Below, piece after piece: positions 50,366 to 58,693 of a stretch of 64,000 bases of DNA. Under the pieces are notes generated by a model. It worked only from the letters and a program-made list of their open reading frames with translations. It was not told the origin of the DNA and ran no database searches. Source of the stretch: Ardenticatenaceae bacterium (GTDB lineage Bacteria; Chloroflexota; Anaerolineae; Promineifilales; Promineifilaceae); NCBI GenBank assembly GCA_020634565.1, contig JACKBN010000011.1:1-64000 (forward strand), given 5' to 3'. Every line of letters begins with the position of its first letter. Position 1 is the first letter of the stretch. A program made the translations under genes and the position numbers.

Positions 50366-51226
50366 ATGCGTAAAAAGTTGGTTTTTCTGGCTGGATTTTT
50401 GTTGATGATCGGTTTGTTGGTCACGGTTGGCCCGGCGCGGGCGGGTGGTTGGGCGACGTTGACGGTTTCTGAGTTGCCTGCGGTTGTGGTGGCGGAACGG
50501 CCGTTTACTATCGAATTCACTCTGCGGCAGCATGGGCAAACGGCCGTAACCGGGTTTGAGGCTGATATTGTGGCAACCCACGCTGCCAGCGGCGAGCAGC
50601 TCCGTTTTGCTACGGCAGCCAATCCAGAGGCGGAAAACTATACCGCAACCGTGACGCTGCCTCAGGCGGGCGAGTGGCAATGGGAGATTAACAGTTGGGG
50701 CGTTGCGTATCCGATGCCGCCGCTGCGGGTGAATGAGGCGGTTGTTGGTGGGGAGATTATGAGCGGAACGGCCGTTCCCTGGCAGTTGATTTTGGGCTGG
50801 ACGGCGGCTGTCGGAGCGCTGCTCTGCCTTTTCTTTTGGATGCGCCAGCAAACTCGGGTGCGCTTAGCGGGCGTGGTGCTGCTGAGTGTGGTGAGTCTAA
50901 CCAGCTTCGCCCTGCACACCCAGGTCGCGCAACCCGTCCTGGCGGAAAGCGAAGCCGATTTGCTGCCCGCGGTTGAGCCAGAAGCGATGGGTGAGGCGCT
51001 TTTTGTGGCCAAGGGCTGCATTCAGTGCCACGTGTATGACAGGGTAACGATGGCAGAAAATATGATCCAAATCGGGCCAAATCTTACTTATGTCAAGCGA
51101 TCGCCAGAATATTTGCAAGCCTGGTTGACAAACCCGTCCGCCATTAAACCAGAAACGCAGATGCCCAATCTACAGTTAAGCGAGGCGGAAATCGACGAAT
51201 TGGTGGCCTTTTTGCAGCGGGATTAA
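50366..51226 (+). CDS. Membrane protein with YtkA/FixH-like domain and cytochrome c domain
   Basis: This 286-aa protein has a signal peptide (KKLVFLAGFLLMIGLLVTVG), a beta domain (about 25-110, VVAERPFTIEFTLRQHGQTA ... YTATVTLPQAGEWQWEI) resembling YtkA/FixH-type copper-site assembly domains, two membrane helices (WQLILGWTAAVGALLCLFFW and GVVLLSVVSLTSFAL) and a C-terminal cytochrome c fold with CIQCH and the Met ligand in ETQMPNLQL. GAGAGGAG sets the ATG. It could act in respiratory electron transfer or oxidase assembly. It shares its operon direction with the sigma/DUF4367 pair. Confidence 0.82.
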   Translation: MRKKLVFLAGFLLMIGLLVTVGPARAGGWATLTVSELPAVVVAERPFTIEFTLRQHGQTAVTGFEADIVATHAASGEQLRFATAANPEAENYTATVTLPQAGEWQWEINSWGVAYPMPPLRVNEAVVGGEIMSGTAVPWQLILGWTAAVGALLCLFFWMRQQTRVRLAGVVLLSVVSLTSFALHTQVAQPVLAESEADLLPAVEPEAMGEALFVAKGCIQCHVYDRVTMAENMIQIGPNLTYVKRSPEYLQAWLTNPSAIKPETQMPNLQLSEAEIDELVAFLQRD

Positions 51227-51253
51227 GCTGTCGAGAAACCATCAATTCAACAA

Positions 51254-51287
51254 AAAAGAGGCGCAGCTCACAAGCCGCGCCTCTTTT
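51254..51287. terminator. Bidirectional terminator
   Basis: AAAAGAGGCGCAGC / GCCGCGCCTCTTTT, with one mismatch and a 6-nt loop, lies between convergent genes. T-runs are present on both strands. Confidence 0.88.
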
Positions 51288-51317
51288 CGTTGGTGTGAAT
51301 GAAAAGTTGTAGCCAGC

Positions 51318-52136
51318 TTAGATTTCTTCGGGCCATTCGGCATGGGGGCGCTGTTCGCGGCAGAGCTCTAGCAGGCGTTCCAGCCTGCCGTGCCGCTCGC
51401 TGTAGAGGATGATTTCCTGGGCCATCTCTGATTTGGTGGCATTAGGTAGCTCGTCTTTGTCGATTCCTACATCGCTACAGAGGATATCCAGTTCCGACTT
51501 GTTGAAGTAGCGCACCATCAGCTCGCGCAGGCGGATACGATTTTGCAGGAGGGTGTCGGCGTGTTCTTCCTGGAGAACGGCCGTATAAAATTCTGCCACC
51601 GCCAGTTTCCGGGTAGAAATGCTGTTGCGCTGCTCGATGCTCATTTCGGCCAGGGTGCGATCGTGGCCAGTGGGAATGAAGATAGCGTCCCAGCCAAAAA
51701 TGGCCTGCCCGGCTGGTTTTTCGGCGATGGTGCCACTGAGCTGGCCGGTAAACACCGCTACACGGCCGTCTGGGGAGTGGTAGGCCAGTTTGGTAACGGC
51801 CGTTGCGGTGCGGTCGCCAAATGGTTGCAGCATCTTGGAGATACCCGCCACGCCGACGCCATCAATGAACAACCCGGCCACGTTGCCCGGCAAATTGCGC
51901 CAAGCGCGGATCATCAGGTTGGTTTGCTCCACCAAAAAGGGGAGGTACGGCAGCATTGGCCGTATGGCGGCCACCTTGCGCCGCAGCAAAATGTCGATGT
52001 CTGTGGTGACCACATCCTCCACGTTGTAGCGATACCAGATCAGATTGGCTAGCTTGCCGAGCAAAAACTGATAATCGTTAAATTTATTTTCTGAGGCGGT
52101 CACAAAATAGAGGCGGTCAATGCGTTCTTTAGGCAT
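51318..52136 (-). CDS. ITPase/RdgB-like domain fused to an effector-associated (death-like) domain
   Basis: This 272-aa protein joins two domains. Residues 5-190 follow the HAM1/RdgB/ITPA fold: TASENKF, LVEQTNL, LPG, GQLSGTIAEKPAG, IFGWDAIF, TLAEMS and NSISTR match ITPA closely. The acidic general-base position (LVEDT in ITPA) is Gln-71 here, and the His of the SHR base-specificity motif is Thr-175. Residues 202-268 (LRELMVRYFNKSELDILCSD ... SERHGRLERLLELCREQRP) match the effector-associated/death-like adaptor domain found in conflict systems of filamentous and multicellular bacteria. The usual function of the fold is to hydrolyse ITP/XTP; here a nucleotide sensor or altered hydrolase coupled to an adaptor is inferred. 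ATG 52136 has no clear Shine-Dalgarno sequence; TACAAT lies 7 bp upstream. Confidence 0.78.
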   Translation of the reverse strand: MPKERIDRLYFVTASENKFNDYQFLLGKLANLIWYRYNVEDVVTTDIDILLRRKVAAIRPMLPYLPFLVEQTNLMIRAWRNLPGNVAGLFIDGVGVAGISKMLQPFGDRTATAVTKLAYHSPDGRVAVFTGQLSGTIAEKPAGQAIFGWDAIFIPTGHDRTLAEMSIEQRNSISTRKLAVAEFYTAVLQEEHADTLLQNRIRLRELMVRYFNKSELDILCSDVGIDKDELPNATKSEMAQEIILYSERHGRLERLLELCREQRPHAEWPEEI

Positions 52137-52154
52137 GGCAATGATTGTAAACAA

Positions 52155-52189
52155 AACGCCCCTGATTTGGAAGAGGAATCAGGGGCGTT
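52155..52189. terminator. Terminator upstream of the ITPase-like gene
   Basis: A perfect 13-bp stem, AACGCCCCTGATT / AATCAGGGGCGTT with a 9-nt loop, is followed on the minus strand by TTTGTTT. It should end the lipoprotein transcript coming from 53723 and insulate the ITPase-like gene. Confidence 0.85.
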
Positions 52190-52223
52190 GATTTTCTTGC
52201 TGGAATGTGAATGAGAACTTCAT

Positions 52224-52266
52224 GCAAAGCCGCAAAGGTTTTTATCTAGAGTCTTTGTGGCTTTGC
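52224..52266. repeat. GCAAAGCCGCAAAG inverted repeat
   Basis: GCAAAGCCGCAAAG (52224-52237) faces CTTTGTGGCTTTGC (52253-52266), with one mismatch in 14. It lies between the lipoprotein stop codon and the terminator. Confidence 0.7.
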
Positions 52267-52289
52267 GTGAGACTAAATCTACCAGGCGG

Positions 52290-53723
52290 TTACGGCAGCG
52301 TGAGGGCGGGTTGCCCGGCGTTGCTGAGGATCATGATTGGGTCACCGCCGTTGGTAGGGAGCTGCATGATGTGGCGCTGGGGATAGTATGCTTGCAGTGT
52401 GTCTGGGTTGCCTTGTATGATCTGGGCGGCTGCGGCTAACGGCCGTTCATTTTCCACTAGCACAAAGATGAGGTCGTTAACGGCCGTTTCCGACACCTGG
52501 GCATACGCCTGCACATCTTCACCAAACAGCAGCCGTTCTTCGCCGCTGCCATCGGGCTGGATGCGCCACAGGGCGGATTCGTAGTAGGCAAAATAGAGTC
52601 CGCGGTCGTCGATGGATTCGCGCTCTAGCGGATTGCGCTCTGTGTAGTACAGGCTGCCGCTGGTCTGGCCGACAAACACCAGTTCCACCTTGGCGCTGGT
52701 GGGAATAACGGTGATTTCCGTGGAATCTGGCGTGCCGGTGACCAGCTGGTTGTTGTCTGGATTATCACGATCCCAGGTGTTGCCAGCGACGGCGTACCAG
52801 CGGTCGCCGCTGTTGTTCAGCACCAGGTTGCGCAGCGGCTGGTCGAAGCTGGGCAGTTCGGTGCCGCTGGTCATGTCAAACCGACCCATACCGACGTTGG
52901 TGCAGATGAGGTTGAACAGCAGAATGTTTTGCGCTGTCCATTCGGTGACGGCCATTTTGTAGCCGTACGGCGTGCCGCCTTCATCCTCGTACAGCACTTC
53001 ACTGAGGGAGCGACCGCCGCCACCACAACCATCGCCCACCTGCCGCCAGGTGCCGACGAGTTGGGGCGTTTGCAGCTGACCATCTTCTGCGAGGGCAACG
53101 GTCCACACTTCCATCAGCCGTCCGCCGGGAGAAGTGTCATCTGCCTCAAAGTAGGTTTCGGTTTCCCGGAAAAAGACGATGGAACGGCCGTCTGGCGACC
53201 AATCCCCAGGGCGAATAAAAGCCACATTTTCGATGATTTGCCCATTGCCCTGTCGGTCACTGAGGCGCAGGCTGCTGTTGCTCTGGCCGTCGTAATAGGT
53301 GTAGAGCAAAAACTGCCCATCGGGCGACCATTTCAGGTAATCCAGCGAGCAGTAGCTCCCTTCCGGGCACGGTTCGATGTGGACGGGCACGGTGTTGCCA
53401 TCCGGCAGGCTGCGGATGAATATCTGCTCGTTTTGCACGTAGGCGATGGCGTTGGCGGAAACGGCCGTTAAATTATCCACATCCTCCCGCACAGGTGGGG
53501 CTGGCGGCTGGGGTGCTTCGGTGGGAACGGCCGTTGGCGAGGGTTCTGCTGTGGCTGCTGCGGGGGTGGTAGGAACGGCCGTAGCCGATTCAGTAACCGC
53601 GACGGTTGCCGTAGGTTGTTCACGAGTCGCTTCAACCGTGATTTGATCGGCACTTTCTGGCAAGCAGCCAGCCAATCCCAGGGCAAGTAAGAGAATATAA
53701 AAAACAAATGTTACTCGTCTCAT
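52290..53723 (-). CDS. Lipoprotein with TolB-like beta-propeller
   Basis: This 477-aa protein has a signal peptide and lipobox (LALGLAGC), a long Thr/Pro/Ala linker (about 30-80), and a propeller domain with TolB-type repeats (LKWSPDGQFLLYTYYDG, GDWSPDGRSIVFFRE) followed by an irregular region. The first 30 residues are nearly the same as those of the next lipoprotein upstream. It should be exposed on the outer face of the membrane. Five ACGGCCGT-type motifs lie in the gene. Function is unknown. Confidence 0.8.
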   Translation of the reverse strand: MRRVTFVFYILLLALGLAGCLPESADQITVEATREQPTATVAVTESATAVPTTPAAATAEPSPTAVPTEAPQPPAPPVREDVDNLTAVSANAIAYVQNEQIFIRSLPDGNTVPVHIEPCPEGSYCSLDYLKWSPDGQFLLYTYYDGQSNSSLRLSDRQGNGQIIENVAFIRPGDWSPDGRSIVFFRETETYFEADDTSPGGRLMEVWTVALAEDGQLQTPQLVGTWRQVGDGCGGGGRSLSEVLYEDEGGTPYGYKMAVTEWTAQNILLFNLICTNVGMGRFDMTSGTELPSFDQPLRNLVLNNSGDRWYAVAGNTWDRDNPDNNQLVTGTPDSTEITVIPTSAKVELVFVGQTSGSLYYTERNPLERESIDDRGLYFAYYESALWRIQPDGSGEERLLFGEDVQAYAQVSETAVNDLIFVLVENERPLAAAAQIIQGNPDTLQAYYPQRHIMQLPTNGGDPIMILSNAGQPALTLP

Positions 53724-53747
53724 AGCAAATAAATTCCTTAGTTTGAT

Positions 53748-54779
53748 CTACGGGATTCCGTATATTCTAGTAGATTCCGTGGGCAATAATGGACGGGCAA
53801 TCATGTAATATTCGATGCCCTCACTAATAAAAATAGCGTCATCAATCTTCATATTGAACAACTCGAAATACGTCATTGCTTCATGTGCTTGAAAAAAGGC
53901 CACCCCAGAAGGATATCGTTCCAACAGCTCACGTACAGTGGGTAAATCTTCAGGCCAGAATTGAGCGACCTCATCTGTAGCGGGACCATCCGACGCAGGT
54001 TGAATCCGCAGAATCATCATTTCTGGCTCATAGGGCACATAGTGCTTGTCATTGGGGTGGAAACTTTGGATAAGCGTAAGCGTATTGCCAATTTCTGGCA
54101 CTAAGTAAGGGATATGTGGGCCGTAAATGGCGATACAATTACGCTCCTCTTTGAAGATGCAAAGAGTTGCTCCGCCAGCGCCGTCAGTAAATTGTGTCGT
54201 TTCATCAAAATGGTAAAGCCACTCAGATTCAGGTTGAGTTCTTTTTTCTAGCTGTGTGAAAAAGCCCAAGGATTCAATATTAATAAAGATATCTTCAATT
54301 TCGACTTGAGACAGGTGAGTTTCAAGATACCATTCGCTCTCAAACCAATTATTTGAATCATCATTTTTATCACGAAGTAATAGCTGCCCATCAGCAAACA
54401 GAATGAGGTCCGGCATTCCTCTACCAAAGTAAGTATCATAGTTTGTTCCGCCATCGCCGCCTGGAAATGTTAGTGAAATGAGCCAGGGTTTTGTGGGAGA
54501 TGGTGTGGGCGTTACGGTTGGCGGCTTGGGTGTGCTCGTAGGCCGTGGTGTTTCCATGCCACGATCAAAATCGTCAATCACCGTTTGTGTCGGGCTGGCA
54601 AGGGTTGTTGTTGGTGATGGTGTGGGAGAGATATTGGCAACGATCGTTGCTATATTTGACGTAGCTATTGGCCGCGGTCGCGTTACAGCAACCGTTACTT
54701 GTTCAATACTCTCTGGTAGACAGCCAGCCAAACCTAACACCAGTAACAATAGACAAACAAATATTTTTGCCCTTAACAT
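53748..54779 (-). CDS. Lipoprotein, unknown, sharing its leader with the downstream lipoprotein
   Basis: This 343-aa protein has a lipobox LVLGLAGC followed by LPESIEQVTVAVTRPRP, which closely matches LPESADQITVEATREQP of the downstream gene. A Thr/Pro/Ser linker (about 45-95) follows, then an unrelated domain with WLISLTFPGGDGGTNYDTYF and CIFKEERNCIAIYG. No enzymatic motif is visible. Its codons are richer in A/T than its neighbours, and it has no ACGGCCGT motif, so the mature part may have been acquired. The ATG at 54779 has GGGAGAG upstream. Confidence 0.72.
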   Translation of the reverse strand: MLRAKIFVCLLLLVLGLAGCLPESIEQVTVAVTRPRPIATSNIATIVANISPTPSPTTTLASPTQTVIDDFDRGMETPRPTSTPKPPTVTPTPSPTKPWLISLTFPGGDGGTNYDTYFGRGMPDLILFADGQLLLRDKNDDSNNWFESEWYLETHLSQVEIEDIFINIESLGFFTQLEKRTQPESEWLYHFDETTQFTDGAGGATLCIFKEERNCIAIYGPHIPYLVPEIGNTLTLIQSFHPNDKHYVPYEPEMMILRIQPASDGPATDEVAQFWPEDLPTVRELLERYPSGVAFFQAHEAMTYFELFNMKIDDAIFISEGIEYYMIARPLLPTESTRIYGIP

Positions 54780-56089
54780 CTCTCCCAAACTCCTGTTTTA
54801 AACAAAGCGGTTTGAGAAGTATATGATGCTTGGGGAAACGTTGATAGACGATTGGGCTACGAGAGAAATACTGCTAGGTGCTGACCTTGTGGTTACTTTT
54901 GCAAGCGCCAGTCGAGGGCGGTGTGGCGCTGGGTGGTTTTGTCGTTTTTGACGGCGATTTGGATTGCTTTGCGGGTGCCAACCAGGACGACCAGCTTTTT
55001 GGCTCGGGTTACGGCCGTATACAACAAATTCCGCTGCAACATCAAATAATGCTGGGTGGCCACCGGCATCACCACGCACGGGTACTCTGCGCCCTGGCTT
55101 TTGTGCACGGAGATGGCGTAGGCATGCACCAGCTCATCCGCCTCCAAAAAGTCGTACACTACCGGCGCGCCGTCGATGCTGACGGTGAGATTTTGCTGAA
55201 GCAGATCCATATCGGTCACGCGGCCAATGTCGCCGTTGTAAACGTTTTTGTCGTAATTGTTCACCGTCTGCATCACCTTGTCACCCACGCGGAACAGCCG
55301 CCCGCCCAGCTTGCGCTCCGCTTTGCGTTGGGCGCCCGGATTAAGCGCTTCTTGCAGCAGCAGGTTCAGGTTGTTCACGCCGACCGCGCCGTTGTACATC
55401 GGGGCCAGCACCTGGATGTCGTCCAGCGGATCGAGCTTGAACTTGAGCGGCACCCGGTTTTTCACCACGTCCACCAGCAGCTCGGCCGCTTCGGCGGGAT
55501 CTTCCTTCACAAAAATGAAGAAGTCGTTGGCCTCGGGCGTGGTTTCTGGCAATTTGCCTTCATTGATGCGGTGGGCGTTGCTGATGATGAGGCTGTCGGA
55601 TGCCTGGCGGAAGATGGTTTGCAGCCGCACCACGGCCGTTTTCCCAGAATCGATCAAATCGCCCAACACATCCCCGCGCCGACGCTGGGCAGCTGGTCCA
55701 CGTCGCCCACCAGCAGCAAATGGCTGTCCGGCCCGATGGCTTTGAGCAGGTTGTGCGTCAGCAGCAAATCGAGCATCGAAGCTTCGTCGATGATGATCAT
55801 GTCGGCGTCGAGGGGGTTGCTTTCGGAACGGCCGTATCCTTCCCCCGGCTTAAATTCCAGCAAACGATGCACCGTTTTCGCTTCGCGCCCTGTCGCTTCG
55901 GCTAAGCGCTTCGCCGCCCGACCCGTGGGTGAGGCCAGGGCGTAGGTCAGCCGGTGCCGATCCAGCAAGTCGAGCAGGGCGCGCATCGTCGTGGTTTTGC
56001 CCGTGCCCGGCCCGCCGGTGAGAATAGTGACTTTGTTCGTAACGGCCGTTTGGATGGCGTGGAGCTGCTGCGGGGCAAGTTTGACGCCG

Positions 56090-56130
56090 GAGTTGGGAGA
56101 TTGGAGACTGGAGATTTGAGACTGATTGCG
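56090..56130. repeat. GGAGATTTGAGACT-type repeat inside recD2
   Basis: GGAGATTGGAGACTGGAGATTT is a direct tandem of GGAGA/TT units, translated on the minus strand as SQISSLQSP. It lies about 160 bp from the other in-gene repeat. Confidence 0.65.
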
Positions 56131-56290
56131 CAAAACAGCAAGGCGGCTCGTCGGATGTTCAATTAATTGTTGAATGCGCTTTGTGACACCAATTTCAGAG
56201 AAGTAAAACGGCGTCAGATAAACGGCGCGTTCTTCACGTACGGCCGTCTCCCCAACCTCATAAACAGCCTTCTCCTCCCCGAGCACTGCA

Positions 56291-56335
56291 TACTGACCAC
56301 TGTTCACCGATAACTGATTACTGTTTACCGGATAC
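56291..56335. repeat. CAGTAATCAGTAAAC repeat inside recD2
   Basis: ACTGACCACTGTTCACCGATAA, then CTGATTACTGTTTACCGGAT, belongs to the family seen between genes at 1933, 28330, 30486 and 60768. Within recD2 it is open in frame and yields NSNQLSVNSGQ. Confidence 0.8.
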
Positions 56336-57284
56336 CGCAGCGTCTCCCGTTTGATGAAGTCGCTCGTTTCCAGCTGGTCAATAACGGCCGTTACCTTCTC
56401 CGCTGGCAGTCCTAAAATTTCGGCCGCTTCTGGCTCTAGCTCCTCCTGCGGCACGTAGACGTGGCCATCTTCCGCCATGCGGTTGAGCGTGTAGGCGATG
56501 CCCGCCTCGATGCGGCCCGGATCGTCCGCCGCCAAACCCAGCGCCTGGGCAATTTTATCGGCCGTTTTGAAGCCGATGCCGTACACATCCTGCACCAGCT
56601 TGTACGGCGTGTTTTGCACCACTGCCAGCGACGTATCGCCATATTTTTTGTAGATTTTGGTGGCCAGATTGGTAGACACGCCGTGCGACTGCAAAAAATC
56701 ATCACATCTTTGATGGCCCGCTGTTCGTCCCACGCCTTCACAATTTGCCCGACGCGCTTCTGGCCAATGCCCAGCACCGTTTGCAGCCGCTCCGGCTCGT
56801 ACCCGATGACGTCCAGCGTCTCTTCGCCAAAGCGCTCCACGATGCGCTCGGCCATCACCTTGCCCACGCCGCGAATCAGCCCAGAGCCGAGATAGCGCTT
56901 GATGCCTTCGGTGGTAGCGGGCAGCGACTGTTCACAAAATTCAGCCAGGAACTGACGGCCGTGTTTGGCGTGATTGCCCCATTTGCCGGTTAGCTTGAGC
57001 CATTCACCGGGCTGCACTTCCGGCATGTTACCCACCACGGTGATGAGCGCATCCCGTCCGCTGGCGTAGCGAAACGGCAGCATCCCGCGTGAATCCGGCT
57101 TGAGCCGCAGGACGGTGTAGCCATTTTCTTCGTTGTAGTAAGTGACGCGCTCAACGGAGCCAGCGATCTGAACTTGCTCGGACATGACCTTATTGTACTG
57201 GAAACGGCCGTTCTCGGGAAAATCGTATAATTTGGGAGACCGTTTAATTTTTCAGTAATGCCATGAGCGAACAAGGATTGAGCT

Positions 57285-58316
57285 ATGACCCAGGAAATTC
57301 ATGAATGTCAGATGGTGTACCTTTTGGTGCACCCCAATGAACGGGATGAAACGGCCGTTACCCACCAGCCCATTACGCCCCGTAAAGGCATCCCTTACTT
57401 TCAGCCGATCGATATTTCGGTGCAGCTGCTGGAAGCATTTAACCTACAGCTGGAAGGGGTGGAGGTGTCGGTGCAGCCCCAAATTTATGATGGCCACACG
57501 CGCATCGAGCAGTGCATCTTTACCTTTAGCCAGCCTCTGAGCAGCACCGCCGTCGGCCGGAAAGAGCGTCTGGAAAACGCCCTAGAGCAGACGCTGCTTA
57601 CCCCCGAAAAACTAAAAGATGAGCTGTGGGAAGGGTACAGCATTCTCATTTTTGACCTCGATCTGCCGCGTCCGACTGATTTTGTTGCCGAACATGCGCC
57701 ACTTTTGGCCCAACTGCTGCGCTCTCAGGCGGAGCCATTTAGCGAAGAAGAAGTGGAACAAACGCTTATCTCCCGCGTGCAATATGCCGCCAATGATCTC
57801 ATCGTCACCGATTGGGGCGGCGCCATCATGCTCTCGCCGTATGGCGATGATCAGGTAGATATTGAGCTGTTCAAAATTGGCAGCTACCAACTGCTGCGCT
57901 ATCGCCTGCTGGACAAGCGTATCGAGACGCGGCTGCGTTCCTTTCAGGTGGCTTTGGAGCGGCGGCTGCGTTTTCGGCCGTTAACTTCGCGCCAGGAAAT
58001 TCAGATGCTGGTAGCCGAACGGCTCACCTATCTGCTCGATTTTGAGCGCATTGAGCAAGATTTGTTGCTCATCGGCGATTGGTACACCGCTCAGCTTTAC
58101 CACACCATCATCGACGAACTCTACCTGGATGATTGGAAAACAATCGTCAAAAACAAGCTGGAGAACCTGGAAAAGGTGATGCAAATTGTGGTAGATAATT
58201 TGTCCGGTTCCTGGTCGCACTATTTTGATATGGTGGAGCTGGTAGGCTGGTTTGTGCTGCTGGTGGGGTATTTTGTGCTGTTTTATTTGGACGTGATTAC
58301 GGCCGTTCTCCCCTAA
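57285..58316 (+). CDS. RMD1/DUF155-like membrane protein
   Basis: This 343-aa protein has a soluble part (about 1-300) and a C-terminal membrane helix (VELVGWFVLLVGYFVLFYLD). The layout recalls RMD1/DUF155 proteins: a long helical stretch (LTYLLDFERIEQDLLLIGDWYTAQLYH ... IVKNKLENLEKVMQIVVDNL) just before the helix, but I cannot confirm the family motif. The ATG at 57285 has AAGGA upstream, and TATAAT lies at 57223-57228. It is divergent from recD2. Confidence 0.55.
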   Translation: MTQEIHECQMVYLLVHPNERDETAVTHQPITPRKGIPYFQPIDISVQLLEAFNLQLEGVEVSVQPQIYDGHTRIEQCIFTFSQPLSSTAVGRKERLENALEQTLLTPEKLKDELWEGYSILIFDLDLPRPTDFVAEHAPLLAQLLRSQAEPFSEEEVEQTLISRVQYAANDLIVTDWGGAIMLSPYGDDQVDIELFKIGSYQLLRYRLLDKRIETRLRSFQVALERRLRFRPLTSRQEIQMLVAERLTYLLDFERIEQDLLLIGDWYTAQLYHTIIDELYLDDWKTIVKNKLENLEKVMQIVVDNLSGSWSHYFDMVELVGWFVLLVGYFVLFYLDVITAVLP

Positions 58317-58346
58317 TCCTTCCTATAAGGCAAAATTTATTTTGAT

Positions 58347-58400
58347 TTGACAAAATAGAGATTAGTTTGTATTATTTAATTAGAAAATAATCTAATTAAA
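58347..58400 (+). promoter_or_regulatory. Promoter with palindromic operator of the ArsR operon
   Basis: TTGACA at 58347-58352 and TATTAT at 58370-58375 are separated by 17 bp. From 58375 to 58400 lies the dyad TTTAATTAG-N8-CTAATTAAA, perfect over 9 bp, placed at the expected transcription start. An ArsR repressor encoded by the operon is the natural candidate to bind it. Confidence 0.8.
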
Positions 58401-58444
58401 AATTCAATGACTAATTTCACTAATATCGAATCAAAGAGGTTGCC

Positions 58445-58693
58445 ATGAACAGGGAATACGAAGAGATATTCGAGTCTGATATCTCCGAAGCAGACAAAAT
58501 CGCCAAAGCGTTTCACATGATTATTGGGTCCATCGAGACACATACCAACAACGAAATTGAGCTGCGCAAAGCGATGAATGACCGGGAAACGCTTGTGAAA
58601 GAGCAGATTAAACTGAGCAGCATTCAGCATGCCAAAGGCATTTTTGACATGGTGTACCTGCGGGCCACGGGCAAAAGGAGCTGGGATGAGTAA
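58445..58693 (+). CDS. Small helical protein, first gene of the ArsR operon
   Basis: This 82-aa acidic, mostly helical protein (IETHTNNEIELRKAMNDRET) is not recognised. It overlaps the downstream ArsR gene by 8 bp, so the two are coupled. AGAGG precedes its ATG. Lacking Cys or membrane segments, it is unlikely to be a metal transporter. It may modulate the regulator or be the operon's effector. The family is unknown to me. Confidence 0.65.
   Translation: MNREYEEIFESDISEADKIAKAFHMIIGSIETHTNNEIELRKAMNDRETLVKEQIKLSSIQHAKGIFDMVYLRATGKRSWDE

Larger units (their letters stand above)
54893..57185 (-). pseudogene. recD2: RecD2-like helicase, two frameshifts
   Basis: The three reading frames together encode about 764 aa of a RecD2 5'-3' helicase. 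The N-terminal OB region (SVERVTYYNEENGYTVLRLK), helix-hairpin-helix part, Walker A LTGGPGTGKTTT, Walker B MIIIDEASMLD, motif III GDVDQLPSVGAG and the C-terminal VTRAKKLVVLVG are all present. One extra base in the A-run 56693-56698 joins IKDVMIF to LQSHGVSTN. One extra base at 55671 joins SVGAGN to VLGDLIDSGK. Both are homopolymer sites. The linker region includes translated intergenic repeats (NSNQLSVNSGQ and NQSQISSLQSPNSG). Without the corrections the protein is broken. Confidence 0.85.
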
